Source: an uncultured Collinsella sp.
Lineage (GTDB): Bacteria > Actinomycetota > Coriobacteriia > Coriobacteriales > Coriobacteriaceae
Length of the DNA: 64,000 bases
Direction of reading: 5' to 3'
NCBI GenBank assembly: GCA_900540985.1
Contig: UQIC01000009.1
Location: 4,770 to 68,769 of the forward strand
The notes under the pieces were generated by a model. It was not told the origin of the DNA, made no database searches, and saw nothing but the letters and a program-made list of their open reading frames with translations. Position numbers and translations under genes: made by a program. Below, piece by piece: positions 7,209 to 15,920 of the stretch. Numbering within the stretch: position 1 is the stretch's first letter; every line of letters begins with the position of its first letter.

Positions 7209-9890
7209 CTAGTCCTCGAGCAGGTCCTCGATAAAGCCGACGCGGTATTTTTTGAAGATGACCTCGCCGCCGTCTTGCGTGGCGTCCAGATCGACATCGC
7301 CCATGATGCCAAAATCGTGGTCGCCATCCTCGTCGGCAAAGATCTGGTGCACGTGCCATACGTGCGCGGTCTTCTCGTCGGACTCGTCAATGGAAAACAT
7401 CGCGGCGCTGCGGGCATCTCCGTCGGTGAGGATTTCCTCGTGCTGCTCGTGGTAAGCGTCGAGTGCTTTTTGCCAGCGGATCTCGCTCATACCCCAGTCG
7501 TCGTCGAGCTCGCCCAGGTCGCGAACGTGCTCGCGGGCGGCAAGGGTCACGCGGCGGAAGAGCGCGTTGCGCACCAATAGCGTGCAGCCGCGACGGTCCG
7601 CCACGACCTCGTCGATGCCCTGCGGCGGCGCAGCATCGAGGGCTGCCGGGTTGCCGGCGTTCTCCCACTCATCCACCAGGCTCGAGTCCACCGAGCGCAC
7701 CACAAAGCCCAGCCACGAGATAATGTCGCGCAGGCGCTCGTCGCGCTTCTCGATGGGCACGGTGCGGTCGAGTGAACGGTAGGCCTCTGCTAGGTAGCGC
7801 AGCAAAATGCCCTCGGAGCGGGCGATGCCGAGCTTTTGAATGTAACCCTTAAAATCGCTCGCGCTTTCCAGCATATCGCGCAGGACGCTCTTGGGAGAGA
7901 GCTGGTAGTCGTTTGCCCAGGGCACTTCCTGGCAGTACTTGTCAAAGGCGGCGTCGAGCAAATCCTCGAGCGGCTTTTCGTAGGTGACATCCTGGATGCG
8001 CTCCAGGCGTTCCTCATAATCGACGCCGTCAGCCTTCATTTCGGCCATCGCGCGGTCGCGCGCGGCGCGCTCCTGTGCGCGCAATACCTGCTTGGGATCC
8101 TCGAGCGTTGCCTCGACCATCGAGATCAGATCCATGGTATAGGTCTCGCTCTCGGGGTCGAGCAGCTCCAACGCGGCAAGCAAGAACGGCGAGAGCGGCT
8201 GATCGAGTGCGAAGTCCTCGGGCAGATCGACCGTCAGCGCGTAGTCGATGTCCGGCGCGGCGTCAGCCGGAGCGTCGGGCGCGGGCGGCACCTCGGTGCG
8301 AACGACGACGCCGGAATCGATGAGTGTGGCGAAGATTTCGTCGGCGCGAACCTCGAGCTTGGCCTTTTCCTCGGGAGTCTGCAGGCTCGTTTCGATGAGG
8401 TCGTGTACGCGGGCTCGGGCATCGCCGCCCTGCTCGACCACGCTAATCACCATGGAGTGTGTGATGCGAAGGCGCGGCTTGAGCGTCTCGGGCTGCGTCT
8501 CGATCAGGCGCTCAAAGGTCTGCTTGTTCCAGGTGACAAAGCCCTCGGGGGCCTTTTTCTTTTTAATCTTGCGGAGCTTCTTGGGGTCGTCGCCCGCCTT
8601 GGCCATGAGCTTAGCGTTCTCGATCTCGTACTCCGGGGCCTCGGCGATGACCATGCCCTCGGTATCGAAGCCCGAACGGCCGGCGCGACCAGCGATCTGA
8701 TGGAACTCACGGGCGCGCAGGCGACGCATCTTGTAGCCGTCGAACTTGGTGAGCGCGGTGAGCACCACGGTGTGGATGGGCACGTTGATGCCGACGCCGA
8801 GCGTATCGGTACCGCAGATGACGGGCAGCAGGCCCTGCTGCGCCAAGCGCTCGACCAGCAGGCGATAGCGCGGCAACATGCCAGCATGGTGCACGCCGAC
8901 GCCGCATCCAAGCAGGCGTTTGAGAATCTTACCAAAGGCCGTCGAGAAGCTCGTGCCCTTGGCCGCCTCTTTGATGGCCTCGCGCTGCTCCTTGCTGGCG
9001 ATGCCAAAATTGGCGAGCGACTGTGCCGTCGCAAGGGCGGCATCCTGGCTAAAGTGCACGATATAGAGCGGGGCCTCGCCGCGGCGCATAGCGAGCTCGA
9101 CGGTGCCCTCGAGGGAGGTCGTCACATAGTCGTAGTTCAGCGGAACAGGACGCGGGGCGTCGACAACCAAGTCGCAAGCAGCGCCGGTGTGTTCCTCGAG
9201 CGAGGCGGCGATCGCGGTGACATCGCCGAGCGTGGCGCTCATGAGCATAAACTGCGTGTGGGGCAGGGTGAGCAGCGGCACCTGCCATGCCCAGCCGCGG
9301 TCGGGGTCGGCAAAGTAGTGGAACTCGTCCATGGCCACGCAGCCCACGTCGGCGCCCTCGCCCTCGCGCAGTGCATCGTTGGCAAGGATTTCGGCCGTGC
9401 AGCAGATGACGGGCGCCTTAGTGTTGATGTGCGTATCGCCGGTGATCATGCCAACGTTATCGCGGCCGAGTACCTGTACCAGATCGAAGAACTTTTCGCT
9501 GACCAGAGCCTTGATAGGAGCCGTGTAGTAGCAGCGCTTGCCCTGTGCCATGCCCATAAAGAGCATGCCCAGCGCGACAAGCGACTTGCCCGATCCGGTC
9601 GGTGTTCCCAAAATGACGTGATCGCCGGCGGCCAGGTCCATGAGGGCTTCTTCTTGGTGATCCCACAGCTCAATGCCGCGATCGCTCGTCCATTCAAAGA
9701 AGCGTTCGAAGGCCTGATCGGACGTGAGCCATGGTTCGGGCTCGCTGCCGTCCTCGGGCTCCCACCAGGTGGGGGAGAGCGCGCCGAGCGAGCCGAATTC
9801 GGCTTCGGTTCCCGTGCCGCCCGAGAATGAGCTGGCGGCCCCGGCGCCGGAGATGGTGCTGGCGGCGGTATCTGTCGTGGTCTGTGCCAT
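7209..9890 (-). CDS. DEAD/DEAH box RNA helicase with DUF3516 (Ski2-like)
   Basis: An 893-residue SF2 helicase, probably acting in RNA turnover. A low-complexity Ser/Gly/Thr N-terminus (1-45) precedes the ATPase core: Walker A GTPTGSGKS at 95-103, DEFH at 188-191, SATLGD near 220, and QIAGRAGRSGFD near 400 as motif VI. The DEFH box and GRAGRSG motif are Ski2/Mtr4-like. The C-terminal half matches the DUF3516 region seen in actinobacterial helicases. It ends in an acidic tail. The ATG at 9890 has a purine-rich AGAGAAAG upstream. No partner gene is adjacent. Confidence 0.87.
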   Translation of the reverse strand: MAQTTTDTAASTISGAGAASSFSGGTGTEAEFGSLGALSPTWWEPEDGSEPEPWLTSDQAFERFFEWTSDRGIELWDHQEEALMDLAAGDHVILGTPTGSGKSLVALGMLFMGMAQGKRCYYTAPIKALVSEKFFDLVQVLGRDNVGMITGDTHINTKAPVICCTAEILANDALREGEGADVGCVAMDEFHYFADPDRGWAWQVPLLTLPHTQFMLMSATLGDVTAIAASLEEHTGAACDLVVDAPRPVPLNYDYVTTSLEGTVELAMRRGEAPLYIVHFSQDAALATAQSLANFGIASKEQREAIKEAAKGTSFSTAFGKILKRLLGCGVGVHHAGMLPRYRLLVERLAQQGLLPVICGTDTLGVGINVPIHTVVLTALTKFDGYKMRRLRAREFHQIAGRAGRSGFDTEGMVIAEAPEYEIENAKLMAKAGDDPKKLRKIKKKKAPEGFVTWNKQTFERLIETQPETLKPRLRITHSMVISVVEQGGDARARVHDLIETSLQTPEEKAKLEVRADEIFATLIDSGVVVRTEVPPAPDAPADAAPDIDYALTVDLPEDFALDQPLSPFLLAALELLDPESETYTMDLISMVEATLEDPKQVLRAQERAARDRAMAEMKADGVDYEERLERIQDVTYEKPLEDLLDAAFDKYCQEVPWANDYQLSPKSVLRDMLESASDFKGYIQKLGIARSEGILLRYLAEAYRSLDRTVPIEKRDERLRDIISWLGFVVRSVDSSLVDEWENAGNPAALDAAPPQGIDEVVADRRGCTLLVRNALFRRVTLAAREHVRDLGELDDDWGMSEIRWQKALDAYHEQHEEILTDGDARSAAMFSIDESDEKTAHVWHVHQIFADEDGDHDFGIMGDVDLDATQDGGEVIFKKYRVGFIEDLLED

Positions 9891-10199
9891 GTGTTTGCTT
9901 TCTCTCGCGATTGTCCGCCAACTATTATGGCGTAGCGTCGGCGCGGGGCGCCAGCGCGCGAGAAAATGCAGGAAATGGGCGTTCTGCCCAGCCGTTTAGT
10001 GTAGTCGCTAGCTAAGTGAGTAGACTTTTTGCAATGTCGCGAGCACATAGCTTTTGCGCAAGGGTTCTACCTGCGGTTTTAGTTTTCGCTATGCGGGATG
10101 TGCTTGGCTATTGCAAAAAAGTCTACTCACTTAGGCTTGAGGGCCGTTCGCTGGTGCCTATTTGCGCTTGTTTACTGACGCCGCGACCATCAGAAGCCC
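9891..10199. other. Gene-free stretch carrying repeat copy 2
   Basis: 309 bp between two minus-strand genes. Bases 10012-10134 are the inverted repeat element. The rest must hold the helicase promoter and ribosome site (9891-10011) and the end of the trmB transcript (10135-10199). I see no further ORF or RNA gene. Confidence 0.6.
10012..10134. repeat. Dispersed 123-bp repeat with 24/25-nt inverted arms, copy 2
   Basis: CTAAGTGAGTAGACTTTTTG (10012-10031) continues as GCAAT-like sequence and is mirrored at 10110-10134, which ends in TCTACTCACTTAG; the arms differ by one A/T insertion. The 74-bp centre contains further short complementary pieces (GAGCACATAGC near 10040 and GCTATGCGGGATGTGC near 10088). 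Copy 1 at 1-111 has the same order of blocks, so this is a mobile or propagated element without coding capacity. Confidence 0.8.
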
Positions 10200-11039
10200 C
10201 TAGGACTCTTGCGGCAGGCGCTTCTTGCCTTTGCGGGCGCGGTTTCTAAAGTTCTCGACGGCCTCTTCCATGCCCAGAGGTATATAGGTGAGCTCATCGA
10301 GGTTGTCGGGCAGGTAGCAGGCAAGGCTTTGCTCCTGCGCGCGGCCCGCCGCGAGCTGTTCGTCGGTTGGCTGCGCGCCGGGTGTGGCACAAATGCCATA
10401 GACAGCGGCACCCATCTCGCGCGTGCGGCACTCGTACTCGGTCTCGGGATGCTCGGGATGGTCGCGGCGAACGTCGTCACTTACCCAAAGTGTGTCGTAG
10501 CCGGCCGCGGCAAACTGCCCCAGGGCATAGTCGCGCAATGGCTTGCTGTCGGTTCGCAGCGTGACGGTGGCGCCGGCTGCAAAGAGCGGGCGGTAGAGCA
10601 TCAGATGGTCGACATGGACGAGTCGTTTTTTGGCGTACTTGGCCTTGGGCTGCGGCGTGGGAAAGTTGATGGTGATGGCATCGAGCTCGCCTGCGGCAAA
10701 CAGCTGCGGCAGCGATGCGGCGCCTCGGGGCAGGACGAGTGCATTGGACAGCTCTTGCGCGCAGATTTTCTGTGCGGCATAGGCGATGCAGATGGGCTCC
10801 TGGTCCATACCGATAAAGAGCGTGTTTGGCTCGTGGACCGCGCGCTCTACAAGGTACGTTCCCTTGCCGCAGCCAAGATCCAGGTGAAGGTGCTCGAAGG
10901 GCGTGCCGCCTGCGGGCGCACAGGCCTCGCGCCAATCTCCGGCATAGGCCTCGGGGTTCGTCTCAATCGCATCGGCGTAGCGCTCCAGGCGCTCCTCGAG
11001 CACAAAGTTTTTAGGCGTGCGAACGTGGACGGCTCCCAT
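10200..11039 (-). CDS. trmB: tRNA (guanine-N7-)-methyltransferase TrmB
   Basis: Methylates G46 in the variable loop of tRNAs using S-adenosylmethionine. The 279-residue protein has the SAM-binding DLGCGKG at 54-60, IGMDQEP for the ribose-binding acidic residue, the NFPTPQPKAKYAKKRL segment matching the TrmB NFPDPWPKxRHxKRR signature (NFP and PKAKYAKKR kept, PDPW replaced by PTPQ), and a closing TEYE motif near 218. It is longer than the usual 210-240 residues because of extra sequence after TEYE. The next methyltransferase gene lies upstream on the same strand with a 118-bp gap. Confidence 0.87.
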   Translation of the reverse strand: MGAVHVRTPKNFVLEERLERYADAIETNPEAYAGDWREACAPAGGTPFEHLHLDLGCGKGTYLVERAVHEPNTLFIGMDQEPICIAYAAQKICAQELSNALVLPRGAASLPQLFAAGELDAITINFPTPQPKAKYAKKRLVHVDHLMLYRPLFAAGATVTLRTDSKPLRDYALGQFAAAGYDTLWVSDDVRRDHPEHPETEYECRTREMGAAVYGICATPGAQPTDEQLAAGRAQEQSLACYLPDNLDELTYIPLGMEEAVENFRNRARKGKKRLPQES

Positions 11040-11157
11040 GAGGCTCCTTGGTCATAAGTGTGGAACGCATAGCTGCACGTTCCGTCAATGGGTTGAAAAA
11101 GGGTGGGCATAGTTTGCCCGAAAGATGCGGTGCGGCTCGGCGGCGAGTCGTCGGTGC

Positions 11158-12030
11158 CTACAGACGCTTGAGAATCACATAGCGATTGAGCTCGCCGCTG
11201 CGACCGTCGGCATGGAAGCGCTCAAGCTCGCGCACGGGGACCTCGCCGCTCTTGTAGAACGTACGGACGCCGCGCACCAGGTCGGTGATCTGCTGATCGT
11301 CAAAGTGATGGCAATAGCGGTAGGCGTGGCGGTCGTTTTGCCAGCCAATGAGGTGGTCGCCGGCTTCAAACTGCGCGGAATCGTAACCCTCAAACGGCGG
11401 GGTGAGCTCGGCGCGGGCTTCGGCTCGAACGGCCTTGCGCGCCATGCGCTCGTCGTTCATAAACTCCCAAAAGCTGATGGCGATGATGCCGCCCGGGCGC
11501 GTTTGCCGCACCAGGGCGTCGAGCACGCGTACGCGGTACTCGCACGACGGCACGTGGTGCATAAAGCCAAAGCAGACCGAGATATCGGCGAGCGGGGCGT
11601 CGAAAAGCACGTCGGGTGTTTCGGCGGGGTTGAGCTTCATGAGGGCGTCGAGCACGTCGAGTTCCTGGAAGTGCAGGTTGGGAATGCGCAGCGCGTGGCC
11701 ATGTGCATCGATAGCCAAATCTTGACACGAGTCGACACCATAGAACTCAAACGGGCAACTGGCATCTGCCGAGGGGTTTGCGCCGTCGACGCCCTTGGCG
11801 GCAAGTGCGCCGCCGGCGGCAAAGTTCTCGAATCGCATATTGCCGCAGGCAAGATCGAAGACGCGGACGGGATGCTCGATCGTGGCGACGTCGAGCTGTC
11901 CGAGCGCGATGTCCATGGTGCGCACCCAGCCGGGCCACGGGGCCTGCCGCGTATCGGAAAAGGAGGCGGAGTGCTCGCGATAGAACGTATTGTTGAGCTG
12001 GATGAGCGATGAGGCGAAATCGCGGTTCAC
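11158..12030 (-). CDS. Class I SAM-dependent methyltransferase (Trm9-like)
   Basis: A 290-residue methyltransferase. DLACGNMRF at 59-67 is the SAM-binding motif I. The middle has VCFGFMHHVPS, a Trm9/UbiE-like post-motif, followed by RQTRPGGIIAISFWEF. The closing part (FYKSGEVPVRELERFHADGR and YVILKRL) resembles tRNA wobble-uridine methyltransferases of the Trm9/ALKBH8 type. With Elp3 encoded nearby (14 kb), a role in wobble cm5U methylation is tempting but unproven. The GTG start at 12030 was chosen for AAGGAG 8 nt upstream; the frame stays open to 12078. Confidence 0.72.
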   Translation of the reverse strand: MNRDFASSLIQLNNTFYREHSASFSDTRQAPWPGWVRTMDIALGQLDVATIEHPVRVFDLACGNMRFENFAAGGALAAKGVDGANPSADASCPFEFYGVDSCQDLAIDAHGHALRIPNLHFQELDVLDALMKLNPAETPDVLFDAPLADISVCFGFMHHVPSCEYRVRVLDALVRQTRPGGIIAISFWEFMNDERMARKAVRAEARAELTPPFEGYDSAQFEAGDHLIGWQNDRHAYRYCHHFDDQQITDLVRGVRTFYKSGEVPVRELERFHADGRSGELNRYVILKRL

Positions 12031-12297
12031 GGCGCGGAACTCCTTCCGTTGGCGGTGCGGAATTAACAGTACGACCATACTACCGTTAACGCCGCAACGG
12101 GGACAACCGATCTAGGTGCCATTGCTTTGTTTGGACACATTTCCGCAGCTCATATGTACCCGCAACCGGCGGTTGTCAAAAATCTCACTAGAATAGGTGG
12201 CATGCTTTTGGCGGTGGCGGATAGATTTTTAACTGTGCAAGGCGCCTTAAGAACAAAAGCGGTCCGGCGGCACGGCTGGCATCACATAGGAGGAACC

Positions 12298-13014
12298 ATG
12301 AATGTAGAAACTGCGCAGCGGCTCGCCGACCTTCGCCGCAGCAAGGGCTTTAGCCAAGAAGGGCTGGCGCGAAAGCTGGGGCTGTCGCGCCAGGCGGTCA
12401 GTAAATGGGAGCGTGCGGAGAGCTCGCCCGATACCGAGAACCTGATCTCGCTCGCCAAGCTCTATGGTGTGAGTCTGGACGAGCTGCTCAATCCGAGCGA
12501 TGAGATTGAGGACGATATCGAGTTTGAGAACGAGGACCGCGCTCGTCAGCGCGAGGCCGAGGCGGCAGAGCGCGCACGCACCCATGAGGCGGCGGCACGA
12601 GCTACCGAGGCGGCAACACAGGCGAGTGACGCCGCCGCCAAGGCGGCGCAAGCGGCAAGCTGGAGTGCACAGGCCGCCAATGCCGCTACGGCGCAGGCGA
12701 CGAGTGGCGGCGCAGTTGGCTCGACTCCGGTGAAGGGCCCGTTCCAGTCGTTCCCGTATTGGGCCGTGTGCTGGCTACTGTTCTTTTTGCTGATGTTCCT
12801 GTTTGGTGCCGGCCCCTTTGCCGCGCTGATCTTCTTTACGATTCCCATCTATCACTGGGTAGCGCGTGCGCTCGATGGTGATTGGGCGCGCGGGGATATT
12901 CAGGTTGGTCCGGCATCGGCGGTCGCTAGGGCTCAGAATGTTTCCGCTCCGGTTGATACTGACGTGGCTACCGCGACTACCGCTGAGCCGATTGCCAAAG
13001 AGGGTGGTGAATGA
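12298..13014 (+). CDS. XRE-family HTH regulator with C-terminal membrane helices
   Basis: A 238-residue membrane-tethered regulator. Residues 1-64 are a Cro/C1-type helix-turn-helix (LADLRRSKGFSQEGLARKLG, then SRQAVSKWERAESSPDTENL). An Ala/Glu-rich coiled segment (about 80-140) leads to two hydrophobic helices (about 150-190, WAVCWLLFFLLMFLFG and AALIFFTIPIYHW). The ATG has AGGAGG 5 nt upstream. It overlaps the next gene by 4 bp (ATGA), so regulator and DUF4097 surface protein are translationally coupled. This pairing resembles envelope-stress modules in Firmicutes. Confidence 0.85.
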   Translation: MNVETAQRLADLRRSKGFSQEGLARKLGLSRQAVSKWERAESSPDTENLISLAKLYGVSLDELLNPSDEIEDDIEFENEDRARQREAEAAERARTHEAAARATEAATQASDAAAKAAQAASWSAQAANAATAQATSGGAVGSTPVKGPFQSFPYWAVCWLLFFLLMFLFGAGPFAALIFFTIPIYHWVARALDGDWARGDIQVGPASAVARAQNVSAPVDTDVATATTAEPIAKEGGE

Positions 13015-13913
13015 TGAAGCTTTCGCATGAATCCAAGGTACGCTTGGGCGTCGGCATCGGAGCGTTTGTGCTCATCGTTGGGCTTGTTTTTGGCGTTTCG
13101 CGGACTTTGATTCATTTTGATGGCCCGTGGGATCTCGACGATGTTGTATCCGGCTTGTCCGGTATGGACGATGTGGTTGACGACGACGATTTTATGAACG
13201 ATGGCGGTAAATATTCCGCTCAGCCTCAGCAGCTTTCGAGTGCGACCTTTGATGCCGATCAATTTCGCTACCTCGATTTCGATATCGCCGCGGCTTCGGT
13301 GGACGTCAAGGTTGTTGATGGCAACAAGGCTCGCGTTATCGAGCGGGGGCGCGTTGCCAAGGGTATGGATGCCTCCAAGGCTGCGACGCAAAACATCGCA
13401 TCTGTCGAGGACTCGACGCTCAAGGTTTCCCAGTTTGGAAGTGATGACGGTAAGGCAATCGATCGCTCAGTTACGGTCGAGCTGCCGCGCCGTGTTGCCG
13501 AACATCTGAAGGGAGTCAACGCGCACGTGGGCTCGGGTGATCTGCAGATTGCCGGTGTCACCTGTGATGGTTTCGACCTTTTCCTGGGTGCGGGAGATGT
13601 AGAGTTTACGGGCAGCGTGACTGATGCGCTCAGCGCCGAGGTCGGTTCGGGCGATGTGACGTTCGAGCTTTACCAGGCCCCCGCGAAGTCGATGGACGTG
13701 AGCGTGGGCTCGGGCGATGTGGAGATGACGGTTCCGAACTCTACGGGCTTTAAGGCGAGCCTCACCTTGGGCAGTGGCGACTTCGAGAGCGATTTCCTTC
13801 CGCTTGGGTACGACGGCGATACCATTTTGAATCTTGAATTCGATAACGGGGATAAGTCTGCTGTGTATAGTTTTGAAGTCGATTCGGGCGACATGTCGTT
13901 TGATTCGGAGTAG
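13011..13913 (+). CDS. Membrane-anchored DUF4097 (putative adhesin-like) protein
   Basis: A 300-residue protein with a short cytoplasmic start, one transmembrane helix (about 11-32), an acidic linker (DDVVDDDDF) and an extracellular beta-repeat domain (about 75-298). The domain shows the periodic VGSGDV / LGAGDV / LGSGDF / VDSGDM pattern of DUF4097, which forms a right-handed beta-helix. Function in this family is unknown; it is commonly next to membrane-tethered HTH regulators, as here. Starts inside the stop of the regulator (ATGA overlap). A hairpin terminator follows. Confidence 0.83.
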   Translation: MMKLSHESKVRLGVGIGAFVLIVGLVFGVSRTLIHFDGPWDLDDVVSGLSGMDDVVDDDDFMNDGGKYSAQPQQLSSATFDADQFRYLDFDIAAASVDVKVVDGNKARVIERGRVAKGMDASKAATQNIASVEDSTLKVSQFGSDDGKAIDRSVTVELPRRVAEHLKGVNAHVGSGDLQIAGVTCDGFDLFLGAGDVEFTGSVTDALSAEVGSGDVTFELYQAPAKSMDVSVGSGDVEMTVPNSTGFKASLTLGSGDFESDFLPLGYDGDTILNLEFDNGDKSAVYSFEVDSGDMSFDSE

Positions 13914-13960
13914 TGAGGCAGACAAAAGCCTAGGCGAAGATATAGACGCGCTGTTTGATG

Positions 13961-13997
13961 AAGGCGCCGAAGCCGAGATCGGCTCCGGCGCCTTTGC
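13961..13997 (+). terminator. Hairpin terminator after DUF4097 gene
   Basis: GGCGCCGAAGCCGA (13963-13976) pairs with CGGCTCCGGCGCC (13980-13992) with one mismatch, followed by TTTGCCTTT. Confidence 0.7.
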
Positions 13998-14012
13998 CTT
14001 TACAATGGGGGC

Positions 14013-15920
14013 ATGGAACAGATTATCTTGAACATACTTGAGGCCCTGCGTCGCGGCGAGACCGTGGACGACAAGGCGCTCGTCAAACTGATACATGCCG
14101 AGGCGCGCCGTGAGGGTGCCGACAAACGCGATTTGGCCAAGCGCCGTCTGCTGCCGTTCTACCAGCGGGTTAAACGTGAGGAGCCGGCTCGGTGGGCTGC
14201 GTGGAATGTCGATTCCGATCTGGAACGCCAACTGCTGCAGGTGCTGCGCATGAAGCCGCGCCGCACGGCTTCGGGCGTGGCGACCATTACCGTCATCACC
14301 AAGCCCTGGCCGTGCTCGGGCGATTGCCTGTTTTGCCCCAACGATCTGCGCATGCCTAAAAGCTATCTGCATGCCGAGCCGGCGTGTGCCCGTGCGGAGC
14401 AAAATTGCTTTGATCCGTATTTGCAGGTGAGTGCTCGTTTGACCGCGCTTTCGCAAATGGGGCATGCAACCGACAAGATCGAGCTTATCGTTCTTGGCGG
14501 TACTTGGAGCGACTATCCGGAAGGCTATCAGGCATGGTTTATGTCGGAGCTCTTCCGGGCGCTCAATGATGATGCGGTGGCGAGCGTGGCGGCAAACCCC
14601 ATGTTGGCGCGTCCGGGCATCAGCCGTGCCGAGGCAGAGCGCCTGCTCGATGACGCGCCCGCCGATGCGCTGCCGCCGGTGGTGGCGGAGCGCCGCGAGC
14701 GCTATCGGGCCGCCGGCATTGCGACAGACGAGGTCGAGCTTGCTGCCGGCGTTGCCGACGAGCAGGGGCGTGTGGATGCTGCCGTGGGCGGCTATAACCG
14801 TGCGGTGCGTCGTCTGTACGGTCCCGGTACGCCGTGGGGCGAGGTCACTGAGTGGCAGACGGCAACGATGGAGGAGCTCGAGCGTCAGCAGCGCATCAAC
14901 GAGACGGCGAAGCATCGCGTGGTGGGGCTCGTTATCGAGACACGCCCCGATGCCGTAACGCCGCAGGCCCTCACGCTCATCCGCCGCCTGGGCTGCACCA
15001 AGATTCAGATGGGTATCCAGAGTCTCGACCAGCACCTGCTCGATATCAACGAGCGTCGCATTTCGGTGGCTCAGATCGAGCGGGCGTTTTCGCTTGCACG
15101 ATTGTTTGGCTTTAAGATCCATGCGCATTTTATGCTTAACCTGCTGGGCGCCACGCCCGAGGGGGACAAGCGCGACTACGAGCGCTTTATGACCGAAGGG
15201 GCCTTTATGCCCGACGAGGTCAAGGTCTACCCGTGTGCGCTCATCGAGGGCTCGCGTCTGGTGGGCTGCTACGAGCTCGGCGAGTGGCGCCCCTATACCG
15301 AGGAGGAGCTGCTCGACGTGCTGGCCGATGACATCGTGGTGACGCCGGCGTTCTGCCGTATTAGTCGCATGATCCGCGACTTTAGTTCCGACGACATTAT
15401 GGTGGGCAACAAGAAACCCAACCTGCGTCAGCTCGTTGAGAACCGCCTGGCTGCTCGGGGTGACGGTGCGACGGTGCGCGAGATTCGCTATCGCGAGATC
15501 AGTACGGCGGGTGCCGACTTGGATGAGCTTTCTCTTGATGAGGAGGTGGCGTACGAGACGCCGGTGACGCACGAGCGCTTTTTGCAGTGGGTGACGCCGC
15601 AGGGCAAGATCGCGGGCTTTTTGCGGTTGTCGCTGCCCGACCATTCGTTTGTTGCCGCGCATGCGGACGAGTTGCCGACGTCGCCGGACGAGGCGATGAT
15701 TCGCGAGGTACACGTGTATGGCATGGCGGCACGCGTGGGCGACCAGGGCCAGGCGGCGCAGCATCACGGGTTGGGGCGTTTACTCGTAGAGCGTGCGTCC
15801 GAGATTGCCCGGGATGCCGGCTATGCGCGCGTCAACGTGATCAGCGCGATTGGTACGCGCGAGTACTATCGCCATTTGGGTTTTTACGATCATGGACTCT
15901 ATCTGCAAAAGGAGCTCTAG
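14013..15920 (+). CDS. elp3: Bacterial Elp3: tRNA wobble-uridine radical SAM/acetyltransferase
   Basis: A 635-residue homologue of the catalytic Elongator subunit, which installs carboxymethyl groups on U34 of tRNA using acetyl-CoA and SAM. The N-terminus carries basic tRNA-binding sequence. The radical SAM core holds the iron-sulfur ligands C101, C105 and C108 in PWPCSGDCLFCPND, then LRMPKSY and LGGTWSDYP. The C-terminal GNAT domain (about 490-635) has HGLGRLLVERASEIA and EYYRHLGF for acetyl-CoA. ATG 14013 follows AATGGGGGC. The spermidine-synthase-like gene begins at the base after this stop. Elp3 is universal in eukaryotes and archaea but patchy in bacteria. Confidence 0.92.
   Translation: MEQIILNILEALRRGETVDDKALVKLIHAEARREGADKRDLAKRRLLPFYQRVKREEPARWAAWNVDSDLERQLLQVLRMKPRRTASGVATITVITKPWPCSGDCLFCPNDLRMPKSYLHAEPACARAEQNCFDPYLQVSARLTALSQMGHATDKIELIVLGGTWSDYPEGYQAWFMSELFRALNDDAVASVAANPMLARPGISRAEAERLLDDAPADALPPVVAERRERYRAAGIATDEVELAAGVADEQGRVDAAVGGYNRAVRRLYGPGTPWGEVTEWQTATMEELERQQRINETAKHRVVGLVIETRPDAVTPQALTLIRRLGCTKIQMGIQSLDQHLLDINERRISVAQIERAFSLARLFGFKIHAHFMLNLLGATPEGDKRDYERFMTEGAFMPDEVKVYPCALIEGSRLVGCYELGEWRPYTEEELLDVLADDIVVTPAFCRISRMIRDFSSDDIMVGNKKPNLRQLVENRLAARGDGATVREIRYREISTAGADLDELSLDEEVAYETPVTHERFLQWVTPQGKIAGFLRLSLPDHSFVAAHADELPTSPDEAMIREVHVYGMAARVGDQGQAAQHHGLGRLLVERASEIARDAGYARVNVISAIGTREYYRHLGFYDHGLYLQKEL

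Noticed and set aside
12096..12127. Another GGGAC-type hairpin (GGGGACAACC...GGTGCC)
   Set aside because: The core is similar, but the flanking arms pair over only four bases, so it is not convincing.
13467..15767. A 766-codon minus-strand frame opposite elp3
   Set aside because: elp3 on the plus strand has complete motifs; the reverse frame is the usual GC-rich artefact.
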